A stretch of DNA of 64,000 nucleotides, from NCBI RefSeq assembly GCF_963169125.1, contig NC_084796.1:83969888-84033887 (forward strand), in the 5' to 3' direction. Of this stretch, positions 1-10,896 are shown piece after piece. Origin of the DNA: Humulus lupulus (taxonomy: Eukaryota; Streptophyta; Magnoliopsida; Rosales; Cannabaceae). The stretch's first letter is position 1, and each line of letters begins with the position of its first letter. Both the position numbers and the translations under genes were made by a program. A model generated the notes under the pieces. The model saw nothing but the letters and a program-made list of their open reading frames with translations. It was not told where the DNA came from and did no database searches.

Positions 1-1548
1 GGTGAAGATCTTCCACTCATCGTCTTCTTGCTCACCAACGACAAAATAATTATTCTAAATGTATATTTGGATATCAACTTTGTGGTACATGTTTCTTGTA
101 AAAGAATTCCCACACTATTCATAGTACGTTGTAAGCAACCTTGCATGATTTGGGAGTTCGGGTCTCGTGTGATTGCTAAGTAGTCATTTTTCGCTCGTTG
201 TGGCGTAGCTTCGACACTGTGAAATCTATGGTGGCCACAAATTTATGTAAGGAGTCATTTTTCTCTAGGATTTTTTAGAGTTGAATTCATGGATTCACAA
301 CGTTGTATAGTTCTTATTCCTGCGACAAAAGTGCCCCTAATAAAAGTTTCTGCCCACATTTCCTTGGTGGCATATGTTTGTTGGCAACATTCATTATTTG
401 TTAGTTGAAGTCTTTCAAGTAATTCAACCCACTTTCTTTCTAACTCTTCCTCGGTGTAGTAGTTGTACATGACATCCTTAAATGGTTCAAGGAAAAGTAG
501 ATCTTTAACTTTTTTTGAAGCATTTGTATTGAGATGCCATGCGTATAGTCGGTGTTTAGCATCATCCATTTGTTCCTCGATTGCTTGTTTCATGGCCGGG
601 TCTTGGTCAATCATCACCACTGCCGACTTCTTTTGTCTATGGAGTTCTAGGAAAACTCTGAGTAGCCACGAGTAAGAGACTTGCTTCTCGTGAAGTAGAA
701 GAGCAAACTAAAAAGTGAAGGTGTTGAAATGGTGGTTGACATCAACCATAACATTGAAGTGCTTATTGTATTCATTTGTCATGCATGTGGTGTCAAACCC
801 AAGTACATCTCCAAAGGAAACATAATCCATGTGTGAGGTTCCATCAACCCAGAATAAGTTGGCAAGACAATTGTCCTGATCAACCTGATATACCACAAAG
901 AAATTGGGAACCTTCTCAGAGAGGCAATCGAGAAAGCCTAATGCCCTTCAGAGTCTGTTTCTATCTTCTCTTCACATTTTGCACTAGCCACTCTATTATA
1001 GACATCTCAAAGTTGGCATGACAATATTTGATAACCACCACTTTTAAGAGCCACATGGGCCAATATATTAGTTGTTTTAATACCCAACTTATTCACATAC
1101 CTTACTTGAGCCACCAAGAAATCAAAAACTACGCGGTTGGATCTCAAGAACAGCAGTTTACTTCCTGATGCAGTTTGATGGTTGTGTATTGTACTGAACT
1201 CTTTGCATAACCAGTTGTTCGTGTCCTTCTGCCTAACCACTCACAACCAGTTCTAATGAGAGTGTGTGGTATTTTTTTCGTTGGATTTATGAGGAGCTTT
1301 CTCTTAGATAACCCTCTTTGGAGCAAACTCATCTACGCATTGTAATATGCCCTCCCACACGTTTGACATCATCTCTTCTTATGCTAAAACCTACCCATTT
1401 GGCGTAGATTTCATAAAACTCCTCCCACTTTTCTACTGAGTCAAGAAGCTGCCCTAGATGTTTCAATCTCATTAATAGGTTTAGTTATGTTTAGTTCTAC
1501 AGTTATGTTCTCCCACCCTAGATCGGACATACTTGGTATGTCTTCCAT
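1..1548 (-). pseudogene. FAR1/FHY3-related (MULE transposase-like) gene, broken and cut by the window edge
   Basis: Read on the minus strand from an ATG at 1548, the conceptual protein shows, in order: a FAR1-type DNA-binding region (WEEFYEIYAKWVGFSIRR near 1420-1370, VCSKEGY near 1320, an HNH near 1180); then the MULE transposase core with FGDVLGFDTT near 800; MIDQDPAMKQ near 610; and CESMNS near 300. The three acidic residues of the MULE DDE triad (FDTT, IDQD, CESMN) are all recognisable. FAR1/FHY3 proteins are transcription factors domesticated from Mutator-like transposases, and many FRS relatives exist in plant genomes. Here the reading frame is broken: an early TGA near 1440, a TGA near 1335 where the family has an ordinary codon, and several frame changes between 1240 and 890. 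The 3' end lies outside the window. It could be a decayed FRS gene or a decayed MULE; no terminal repeats are visible to decide. Confidence 0.8.
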
Positions 1549-2042
1549 AATCTATAATGAAATGATTGAAAATCACACATTAGTTTTCATAAAATATTAA
1601 TTTTGCAACATTAGAAATCCTAACCCTTAATGTGAAGAAAAGTATATATTTTCTAGGAAAATGTGATTGAAATACAACTTTTTGATGTATGGGTCATGGG
1701 GTACAGTTTTGGATAAGGCCCAGTAGCATGAGGCTATAAGAAACATAGTTTGTGGGAATGGATCTGAAATATTTAGGTAAAGGTGCTCGATATAGTTCAT
1801 GAAAAAAAAAGACTAGGTTTGAGGACTAGCATAGTATTATTCTAAATTATGTTTGTGTAATTTACAATTTATTTTTGGTTCTCTAGCTTGGTTTTGATTA
1901 GTTGGGGACATATTAAACTTGTCGAAATAAATTATACTACATGTAATAATGAAGCAAAAATTACCAGAATTTGAGAATGCACCAATAACAATAATACGTA
2001 ACTCAAAATAAGCTTAATTGTTCTTCTCTTGCTCCAAGTACT
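1549..2042. other. AT-rich spacer without a recognisable gene
   Basis: No coding pattern or repeat family recognised. It is the 5' flank of the FAR1-like pseudogene and ends at the GTACT target duplication (2038-2042) of the copia-type LTR. Confidence 0.6.
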
Positions 2043-2074
2043 TGTTGGGAATAGTGCCCTTAAAGCAATTGTAG

Positions 2075-4283
2075 TGTAATGCCTTGGGTAACCAAGACTG
2101 TTACACTGTGTGTTTAAAATAGTGCAACACTTGCTAATCAAGTCGTTTGAACATAAATGTGTCTCTAAAGTCAACTGACAGGTTATGGTTAAAAGATTTT
2201 GATCATAAAATTGTTGACTTTCATTAAAACAAGAGTTTGATACATGGGATCCCAAAAATAATGTTTACATGGTGGATAACCCTCAAAAGTTAATACAACA
2301 GTGGCCAGTCTAAATGGCAAAATACAAGTTTGAGCTCTGGTCCCTGTAATCCCCTCGGCCGTGATGGTCGAGCAGCTGCCGATGTAGACTCCGCCCCCAA
2401 AGCCCTCCAACTCATGGCTGGTCTAGCTTTCCCTTGCCTTTAGCTGCACCACGTAGCACCCGTGAGCCAAGGCTCAACAATAAAACCAAATTCAACAAGC
2501 ATAGGTAACAACAGAGTGTACATAGTAAACTTTAGGTCAATCAGTTCAATTTACAGCAAAATACAAGTGCTAAGCTAGGCAACGATAATAGTTTAATCCA
2601 AACATATAAATCAAACTTAATAAGTTAAATAGGGGTCGACGCTCTTAGGCCGAGCCCCCTGGTTATTTAGCTGATCCTGGCTCGCTTAGGCCGAGCTGCG
2701 TTCAGTACGCTCAACATCAGCCCCAACTCCCTTAGGTCGTATTTTCACATCACACATGACAGATATACAGGTTATAGAACACACATGTTCACCTACAGGG
2801 GATCTCAGTTCCATTCACAATTTGGGTGAAATTTTCTTACCTTGAGTCTTGAGAGGAGGATGTGAAGTGGTCTTAAGCATGATCCTTAATCCCGAGCCTT
2901 TGCGGTAACCCTATTCACAAGCAGCAATGGATAACTATGAAAAATATAATCCAATTAAATTCTTTGGAATCAAATACTACCCTCTGGGACTTCGAATTCT
3001 ACTAAACCGACTAGTAGAATTCATCCATAGCGTTAAGGTTTAAGACCCCGAGCCTAAAAACCAAATTTGGCTATGGCTGCCTAGGCGGGCCGTGACCTGG
3101 CCCTAAGGGTCGCGGTGCACCTCAAGTCAGAGGCACCAACCTCTTGTCCTAGAGGGGAGGCAGCCCCCCTAGGGTCGTGGCGCACCCACGAATCAGCAAG
3201 CCCCCCAGGGCTTTTTGGGGCACACGAACCGTAACGCGCCCCTGTGAACCTAGAAATCCTTTGGTTTCTCCTACATTTTTCCCAGCTTAATCCATAAAAA
3301 ATATAACCTAACACACTATTTCACAATAGCCTACTCAGATCACCACAACCTCCTAAAATTCTAACCAAAATCCTTGTCAAAACCCAGAATTCATCAAAAC
3401 CTCTTTGAAACCTAAAAGCTTAAGAACATCCATAATAGCAGCAGAATTCCACTTAACAATTGAAATTTAAACCTTACCTTGATGATGCTAAAGATTTCCC
3501 TAAGCTGCACCTCAAAGTCCTAGCCTTAGTTCCACAACCTTCAAGCTTAATTCCTTAAGTTTTCTCTTCCAAAGTTCAAAGCTCCCTTAGGCACGAGAGA
3601 GAGAGAGAGAGAGAGAGAGAACGTGACTGGGAGGGAGAGAGAGTGCTGAGAGTTTGAGAAATTTCTGGTTGGTTCTGATTGTTTCCTAGAGTCTCAGCTG
3701 ACTATACTTTTTAACCAAAAGACCAAAATACCCCTTAAGACAACTCATCCCTCTAATTACTCTTAAGGGTAAAACAACCATTTGACCCAATTTCCACTAA
3801 TTCCTCGAGTCATCCTACAAATTCCCAATTAATCCTGTCATGCCCAACTAACTACCAAATACTTATCCATTACCCGATAAATCCCAAATATACATTAAAC
3901 TTCCCAAAATACCCCTAAGCTCACCCCGAGCCTGGTATTAAACCCCGCTATGACTATTCCGCTAATCTGCTCACTAGGATCGCCTCGAGCGGTATACTGC
4001 AAATATATCCACATAATAATGTGGCCTCAATCATTTAACGCATATAATCACATTTAAGCCCTTAATGGGCCAAAACTACAAATATGTCCTAATAAACAAG
4101 AATGAGCCCACATGCATATTTAATACTCATAAACATGTATATAAATATATTCATATTATCATATAAATCATGCATGCCACATAGTCACGCATTTAATCAA
4201 TTAATCACATATATATCGAATTATGCCCTCCTGACATGCTAATCATGGCACTAAACCCTATTAGCATTTTTTGGGACGTTACA
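2075..4283 (-). mobile_element. Solo LTR of a Del/Tekay-like gypsy element, reversed, inside the copia LTR
   Basis: On the minus strand it begins TGTAACGTCCC (4283) and ends near GGCATTACA (2075). The flanks are TGTAG (2070-2074) and TGTGG (4284-4288), a 5-bp duplication with one mismatch. It shares blocks with the LTR at 7315-9797, for example the GAGCCTTGGCTCACGGGTG block (minus strand near 2475) and the GGGATCCCATGTATC block near 2250. A (GA)n run at 3595-3620 matches a (CT)n run in the sister LTR. No internal coding region follows, so it is a solo LTR of a divergent subfamily. Confidence 0.8.
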
Positions 4284-6328
4284 TGTGGTTGACAAATGTT
4301 TCAAATGAAATAAATAATTGAATTGAATTATTATATATATAGACTATATCCGATATTATATGATAATATTAAGTGAATATGAGAAAATTCCAAAGTTTAT
4401 CTATGTGGTCTTAATCTCATATTGGTATGAGAGGATCGAGATTAAGATAATAAACTTAAATAGTTCACAGTGAAATAAAGTTATGGAATTAGATTAATTA
4501 CTGCTAGTGCAGTCCACTAGTATTATGAATATATGTGACCTAGATCCGGGTTACTTGTGTAGGACACTTTAGTGGAGGTACTTTTCATGCTGAGAGTATG
4601 TAGAGCTGGACCAGATGTGCTTTGTTAATACTTGTTTAAACACTGTTTCATAGTTTTAATCAAACACATCAAACAGTGATCCTATACACAATGATCTTAA
4701 TCCTTAGGTTACTATGAACTCATATATATGTTATCTGATCATTTGATTCATGAGTTAAAGTTTGTCAGAACGATCAGGCTAAGAACAATTGTTTTGGGGA
4801 CTCAATGATGTATATGGTTGGGGACGTAGTTTAACAGATATGAAATCTATACCTTCTTAAAGATTGAATAATGGTTTCCTATTGGGTTGACTTTTGGAAC
4901 TAAAAAAGTTATGAGCGCTCACGTCGCAAACTTATTGTGACACAACCTTCACTAGTAAAGTCAATGGTACTTTAGGAACAAGATATAGCTAAAAGGGTAA
5001 AACGATAATTTTATTCCCTTTTAATTATGAACCATTAATAGAGGATTAACGCTGTATGTAATGATTATATCAATGGACACTTTATTCTTTAATAAAGTAC
5101 TCAATAAATATATGTTTATAATTATCAAGAATTCAATCTTATATTTTTAGTGGAGTAATCATGAGATTGATAAATATGATTATTTAATCAAAGAGCTTTG
5201 ATTAATAATGTAATATTTATTAGAGCTGTATATTATAGGTCCATAGGTCCCCAGGGTGGCTCCATTAACACCATATCAAGGTAAGAGTTGATACACGGGT
5301 ATAACTGTAATTTGAGAATTTGAGAAGAATTTTATTCTTCGGGTCAAATATGCAATTATATGATAATTGAGGTTGAATAATTAATTTAGAATTAATTATT
5401 AAATTTCAAAAATATATTTATTAATTTAAATAAATAAAATTTTAAATTTCATATATATAAATTAATTAATTTTTGAAATTAATTATTTTATTTGAGTGGT
5501 AAGTCAAAAATAGTTTTTAATTTATTTAATTTTAGAAGATGATGATAATGATGATCATCAATTTGAATTTTGAATTTTGAAGTTAAAATTTAAATTTTCA
5601 AATATGGTTGTCATCTTTTCCTTAAAAAGATTAACACCTTATTTTGTGGGAGATTGATTTTAATTAAAAGAAAAATGCAAAATCACTGAAAAGGGAATAG
5701 CAGTATACGCCTGACACGGTCCAAAGACTGTGCCATGCGTGTACCACATATACAGATATTGTATCTGTATAGTTTTTCTTTGATTTATTTAATTATTTAA
5801 TAATTTGAAAATGGTTTTTCAAATTTAGTAAGTTAGATATTTACCTAAATCAAGTCCTATCATCATTATGATATTTTAATATATTACTATTATTATTATT
5901 AGGAATAATAAGGTAATAGATAAATCTCTATATATATGATATAAAAGAAGAAGAGAAATAATACAGAGACAATGAATAGAGAAACACACAAGAATATAGA
6001 GACAATTCAGAATAGGTCTTAGAGTTCTTTATTAGACAAAAACTTTCTCTTTCTTCATCTTTATTCTAGTTATTCTCATACCATAATCAAAGTTCTCATG
6101 TATTGAGAAATACTTGTCATTCCTAAAATACAAACCCATGTTCTCTATGTGCCCACACACATCTTGAGGTGTAGAGAACACTCCGGAAGATCGTGATTTG
6201 AGTGCTCAAAGCTTTGGATAGGAAGATCGTAAATATATGAAAAGACTCAAGGATACTTGATAGGCTTCATGAGGTAAAAGTTTATGTTCATGATTTTTGT
6301 GTTTATATGTTGTATATAAATATAGAGG

Positions 6329-6735
6329 AATTCTCCTATAGGGGCTTCACTTTAAGCCCTATCACTAGGGCTCTCAGTGTTCTCGACTCGTGAATAGTTT
6401 TCAGCGCGATTTTTTTATGACCGTGTATATTGTAGCTGTTTAGAGTATCCTGCAAATTTTTAGAAAATTCTGAATAGTTTACAGTACCAAAAAATATGTT
6501 CAAACATGTTGTTGCACGAGTGACTAATTTTTTTTTTATTCAAGTGGAAAATAACTTGTTTGAACCTAGTTTTTGGTACTGTAAATATTCAGAATTTTCT
6601 GAAAATTTGCAGGATGCTCTAAACGACTACAATATACACGGTCATAAAAAAAATCGCACTGAAAACTGTTCACAGGTCGAGAACACTAAAGAGCCCCACC
6701 GGTAGGGCTTAAAGTGAAGCCCCTATAGGAGAATT
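6329..6735. mobile_element. Foldback MITE with about 180-bp inverted arms
   Basis: The left arm from 6329 (AATTCTCCTATAGGGGCTTC) is matched by the inverted right arm ending at 6735. The complementarity runs nearly to the centre, around 6510-6550, leaving a loop of only some 40 bases. There is no coding capacity: the plus-strand reading frame at 6496-6705 is a by-product of the arm. Target duplication is not resolved because both flanks are AT-rich. The superfamily is unknown. Confidence 0.75.
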
Positions 6736-6954
6736 GTCCTATAAATATATTGTATATTTATATTATATATTTGTTGCATGATTAATAGTATTGTATGATA
6801 ATGTTTCTGGATTATTTTCTTGGTCATATAAATTGTTTATATGATTAATGAAATTTTTTTATTGTTGTTGTTCTGTGTTATTTATTCAAAGATAACAATG
6901 GGACACCACGCATGAGTTTTCGCTACGTACTCTGAATGGTTTTCCAACAGTACT

Positions 6955-7314
6955 ATCGTTGGAATCCATTTGTCCTAGTTGTTGGATTGCCTTGCTTTCA
7001 AACTATCCTTTGTAATCTGTTGTTAGTTTTTTATGTAGGTTTTTCTTAATTAGTTTCAACTTTATTGACTGAATATGTTAGTTGATGACATTAAGTGGAA
7101 ATTTAAAGCTCTTGCCAACTTTGGATATTTAACTAAATTATTAGAGTGCATGGAAACGTGTGTTGTAGTACGTAAATGATACTAACTTAACTTATTTTAT
7201 CTTATCTATCTATGCATAATCTATTTTTAATAAATAAAATTAGGTCACTGTGAATGGGTTTGTCATTTATATTCACTCATATTGGTAGTTCATAGCATTA
7301 ATTGAAAATATAAC
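6955..7314. other. Spacer without a recognisable gene
   Basis: AT-rich DNA between the copia-type LTR and the Del-like 5' LTR. Nothing recognised. Confidence 0.5.
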
Positions 7315-9797
7315 TGTAACGTCCCAAATTACCTAATAAGGCTTAAGACCTTGATTAGGGGGTCGGGATAGAAAATTATGGAGAATTATTTGAATATATG
7401 AGATTTAATAATGAAATATGTGTTTATGTGATATATATGTGCATCATTATATGAATACGTGAGTTATATTATAATATGACTAGATATGCATGTTTGGGTG
7501 TATTAAATATGCATGTGGGCCTGTTTGTTATTAGAATGTCAATTTTTTGTAATTTGGCATGTTATGGGTATATTTGGAATATACGTGCATGTATGTGATA
7601 TATGTGCGAGACCACATTATTATGTGGATATATTTGGGTTACTCAGCACAAGGCGATCCTAGGGAGCAAGTTAGCGGGAGAGTCACAACGGGACCAAATA
7701 CCTGATTCGGGGTGGGTCAAGGGGTATTTTGGGTATTTAGTACATTACCGAGAAATCGGGTAATGGGAGTAAGTATTTGAGGATATATTCAGAGTTAGTG
7801 AGATTATGAGGGAATTTTGACCATTTTTCACTCGGGGACGTTTTCGGTACCCCGAGCTTCGAGATTTTCTTAGAGTTACTTGAACTCTAACTAAACTACA
7901 CATAAATAGAAAAACATCAAACTCTCTCTCTCTCTCTCTCTCCCTCCCCCTTTCTCTCTCTCTCTCTCTCTCTCTCTCAATTATTTGCGATTTCTTGGGA
8001 TCTAAGGGGAACTGAAGCTAGCTTAGGCTGAGGATTGCTTGGGGAAAGGCTTAGCATTGTTTTAGCAGCAGAGGTATCGATTTCTAGCCTCAATTTTTTT
8101 TTTTATGTTTTCTCTAGTTTTAGTTGAGTTTTATAATTTTGAAAACTCAAATCTAAATTTTATTTTGTGAGGAGTTTTAAGTTTGTTTTTGGGGATGGTT
8201 TTGAGGCTTATGAAGCGCTAAGTTGATTGAGAACTTTGTTTTTGGGATTTAGTTATGTTTGGTTGGGTTTTTGGTGAGTTTTCGCTTGAAGAAAACGAGG
8301 GAAAAACTAGGTTTTCATGTCGAGATGCAGCCCAATTCTTGGGGCGTTGCAGCTCTCATGAACGAAAGGGAGAAGGAGGTGTTGAACCTCCATTTGGGCC
8401 ACGGCGTGTCTGTTCTAGAGGAAAGCCCTTGGGCTCTCTGCCTAGGGGCAGGTCGTGGCTCTTAGGCCTTAGGTCGTGGTGCTTGAAGGGCTTTTGAGCC
8501 CCGAGAAGGTCTTGAGTGCAGGAACTCAGACTTAGGGGCTTGGGATCGATTCTACTACCCAGTTTAGTAGAATTCAACGTCCTGGAGGCTAGGACTCGGT
8601 CTGGAAGCCTTTATTCACTTGTTATTGACAAGATTCTATATTATGGTTGTGACTAGGTTATTGCTAGGGGCTTGAAACCAGGATCATGCTCGAGGGTTAT
8701 TCTTATTATACGTTGCACTCAGACTTGAGGTAAGAAAATTGCATCCAGTATGTGTTAAATGTGATTATATGCTTGATTAAGGCTCGACCCTGTTAATGAG
8801 CATGGTTATTACTTTATTTGTATTTAATTGGCTGAGATATATGATTAATAAGTATTCCGTGTGATTAGGACTCGACCTTGTTAAGGAACATGGTTATTAC
8901 TATGTTTGTATTTAATTGGCTGAGATATATGATTAATATGTATTCATACTTGTATTATCTGAAGTAGGCTTATCTGTATCTGGTTATTTGTTTATCTGGT
9001 TGTCTGAATATCTGGTTAAGGCATTGACTTATTAGTCAAGGGCGACAATAGTGCGTTTTGCACTGGTCAAATGGCTTAGGCCTAATCAGGGACACACTAT
9101 TAAGTTGACCGACCCTATGGTAGTTTGGAAAAACAAAGTGCTTGGCTAGCTCTATGGATAGTTACTCAGAGCTAGGGCAAAGGGCCCCGGGTGACTTTAT
9201 GGTCACTTAGCTAGGGCATAGGGCCCCGAGTTGACTCTATGGTCATCTACTCAGAGCAGCGGGACTCAGAATGATCCTATAATCATTTATTTGTAATTGT
9301 ATGCATGCATAAGTAGGTTATTACTATTGGGCATGCTAGACATGCATCTAGAATATGTATTTACTATTCATGCACTTGTTTATAGTTTTCTTGTTGAGCC
9401 TTGGCTCACGGGTGTTGTGTGGTGCAGGTAAGGGGAAGGAAAAAGCTTAACCAGCCCTGAGTTGGAGAGCTTTTGTGGCGGCGTATACATATCCAGCTGC
9501 TTGACCACCATGGTCGGGGTTATCTTGGAGGAACTAGGGTTGTATCCACTATTTTGCCGCTTAGGTCAGCTTTTGTATACATTTTGGGTTTGTAACCGTT
9601 TTAAACTCTATTGGGATCCCATGTATTCTGATTAAATGTTTTAATGAAAAGTCAATGTTCCCTTTTGACCAAATTTTTTTAACCCTAACCCTTGTCATTA
9701 ACCTTAGTTACACGTTTATAACCAATGGACTAGATTAGCAAGTCTGTCACTATTTAAAGTACACAGTGTAACGATCCTAGATTAGGAGGACGTTACA
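7315..9797 (+). repeat. 5' LTR of a Del/Tekay-like Ty3/gypsy element
   Basis: 2483 bp, beginning TGTAACGTCCC and ending GGACGTTACA, followed after 3 bases by a tRNA-Met-type primer site. It contains a (CT)n tract at 7921-7979, in the leader region as in the reversed relative at 2075-4283, and the GAGCCTTGGCTCACGGGTG block near 9395. The left flank is ATAAC (7310-7314). The matching 3' LTR is missing. Confidence 0.85.
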
Positions 9798-9800
9798 ACT

Positions 9801-9816
9801 TGGTATCAGAGTTGCC
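9801..9816 (+). other. Primer binding site, initiator tRNA-Met type
   Basis: TGGTATCAGAGTTGCC, 3 bases after the LTR end. TGGTATCAGAG is the complement of the 3' end of plant initiator tRNA-Met, used by many plant gypsy and copia elements to prime minus-strand synthesis. Confidence 0.85.
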
Positions 9817-10417
9817 AAGGTTTAAGGGTTCCTGAAGACTAGCCGGGCATGTACACTCGCCACTAAAGACAAGCTCGACTCAGGGTTTGGTAACTATTTA
9901 TGTGATTAAGTGCTTAACTGTTTAAATAAATATATATGCCTTATCTGCATGCCTTATTAGGGGGCATGATGTTATCTGATAGGGCCAGGCCCCTTGATTG
10001 TAATGTGCATTACAGAGAGATGGTTATTGGCACTATAATTGATTATAAATGTTAAAGAAATGCTTATTAGCGCCGTCAATTGCATATAGGCTAGGAAATG
10101 CTTATTAACACTGTTAATATTGGCAGGGATTAAAGAACATGCTTATTAGCATTGTTATACATGTATACATGCTTGGACATGCTTATTTTCATCGTTAATT
10201 GCTTATGAATGCCAGAAATGTTTATTACAATCGCTATTTGCTGATGAATATCAGGAAGTGCTTATTAAGAACCATGGTTGAATATATTATGTGTTGGCAT
10301 GCTTATTAGCATTGCATCGGTTTGTTTGTTCGGTCTTGGACCGCCAGGCAGCAAGAGGTATAGTTATTACTTACCTAATGGCCGAATTGATCATTGTAGA
10401 GTGGGAAAATTGTCAGT

Positions 10418-10896
10418 ATGCTTCCTCGAAGGCAAGAGAGGTTGTCTGGCCAAGAAATACAGGCCAGGGAAGAGAATGACCAGGCCCAGGCCCTACCGCC
10501 AGCTCTAGAAAACTGCAAACAGGTGCTTGCTCATATGCAAGCAAGGTTACAGAGGAAAGAAGATGAGATTCGCCTCTTGAGACAGAAACAGGTTCTAGCA
10601 GGGAACCTACAACCCGCAGTAGTGATACTGCTAGTGGTACTAGCGGTAGTACAACCTTAGGCAGTGGAAACCAGATGGGAACCCATGTATGAGAGGTTTA
10701 GGAAACAACACCCTCCGATTTTTGAGGGCAACTCAGACCTAGTGAAGGTTGAGTCATGGATGATAATGATAACCGCCATCCTGGACTTCATGAGGGTGGG
10801 CAGTAATGAGAGAGTGGCCTGTGCCACTTATATGTTTCAAGAGGATGCCCAAATATGGTGGGAGGCGGTAATGAGAGAGTGGCATGTGCCGCTTAA
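10418..10896 (+). pseudogene. Truncated gag of the Del/Tekay-like element
   Basis: One frame from 10418 reads MLPRRQERLSG, then a coiled-coil-like stretch. A TAG follows at 10658-10660, and then in the same frame YERFRKQHPPIFEG and ERVACATYMFQEDAQIWWE. The latter is the start of the gag capsid domain typical of Del/Tekay elements. The frame is lost at about 10896, where the sequence turns into a reversed LTR. Everything downstream (zinc knuckle, protease, RT, integrase) is absent. The 5' leader 9817-10417 holds repeated GCTTATTA-type words but no clear coding. Confidence 0.8.

Larger units (their letters stand above)
2043..6949 (+). mobile_element. Solo LTR of a Ty1/copia-type retrotransposon, with two nested insertions
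   Basis: Starts TGTTGGGAATAGTG and ends TTTTCCAACA, and is flanked by a perfect 5-bp duplication GTACT at 2038-2042 and 6950-6954. A TATA-like run (5928-5935, CTATATATAT) lies about 1 kb before the 3' end, as expected for an LTR promoter on the plus strand. No gag or pol coding is found inside. Removing the nested gypsy LTR (2075-4283) and the foldback element (6329-6735) leaves roughly 2.3 kb, so this is a long single LTR produced by LTR-LTR recombination. The copia assignment rests on the style of the termini and is less sure than the boundaries. Confidence 0.75.

Noticed and set aside
8255..8577. Several short frames around a GC-richer patch in the Del-like 5' LTR
   Set aside because: They lie wholly within an LTR, overlap on both strands and have no recognised motif.
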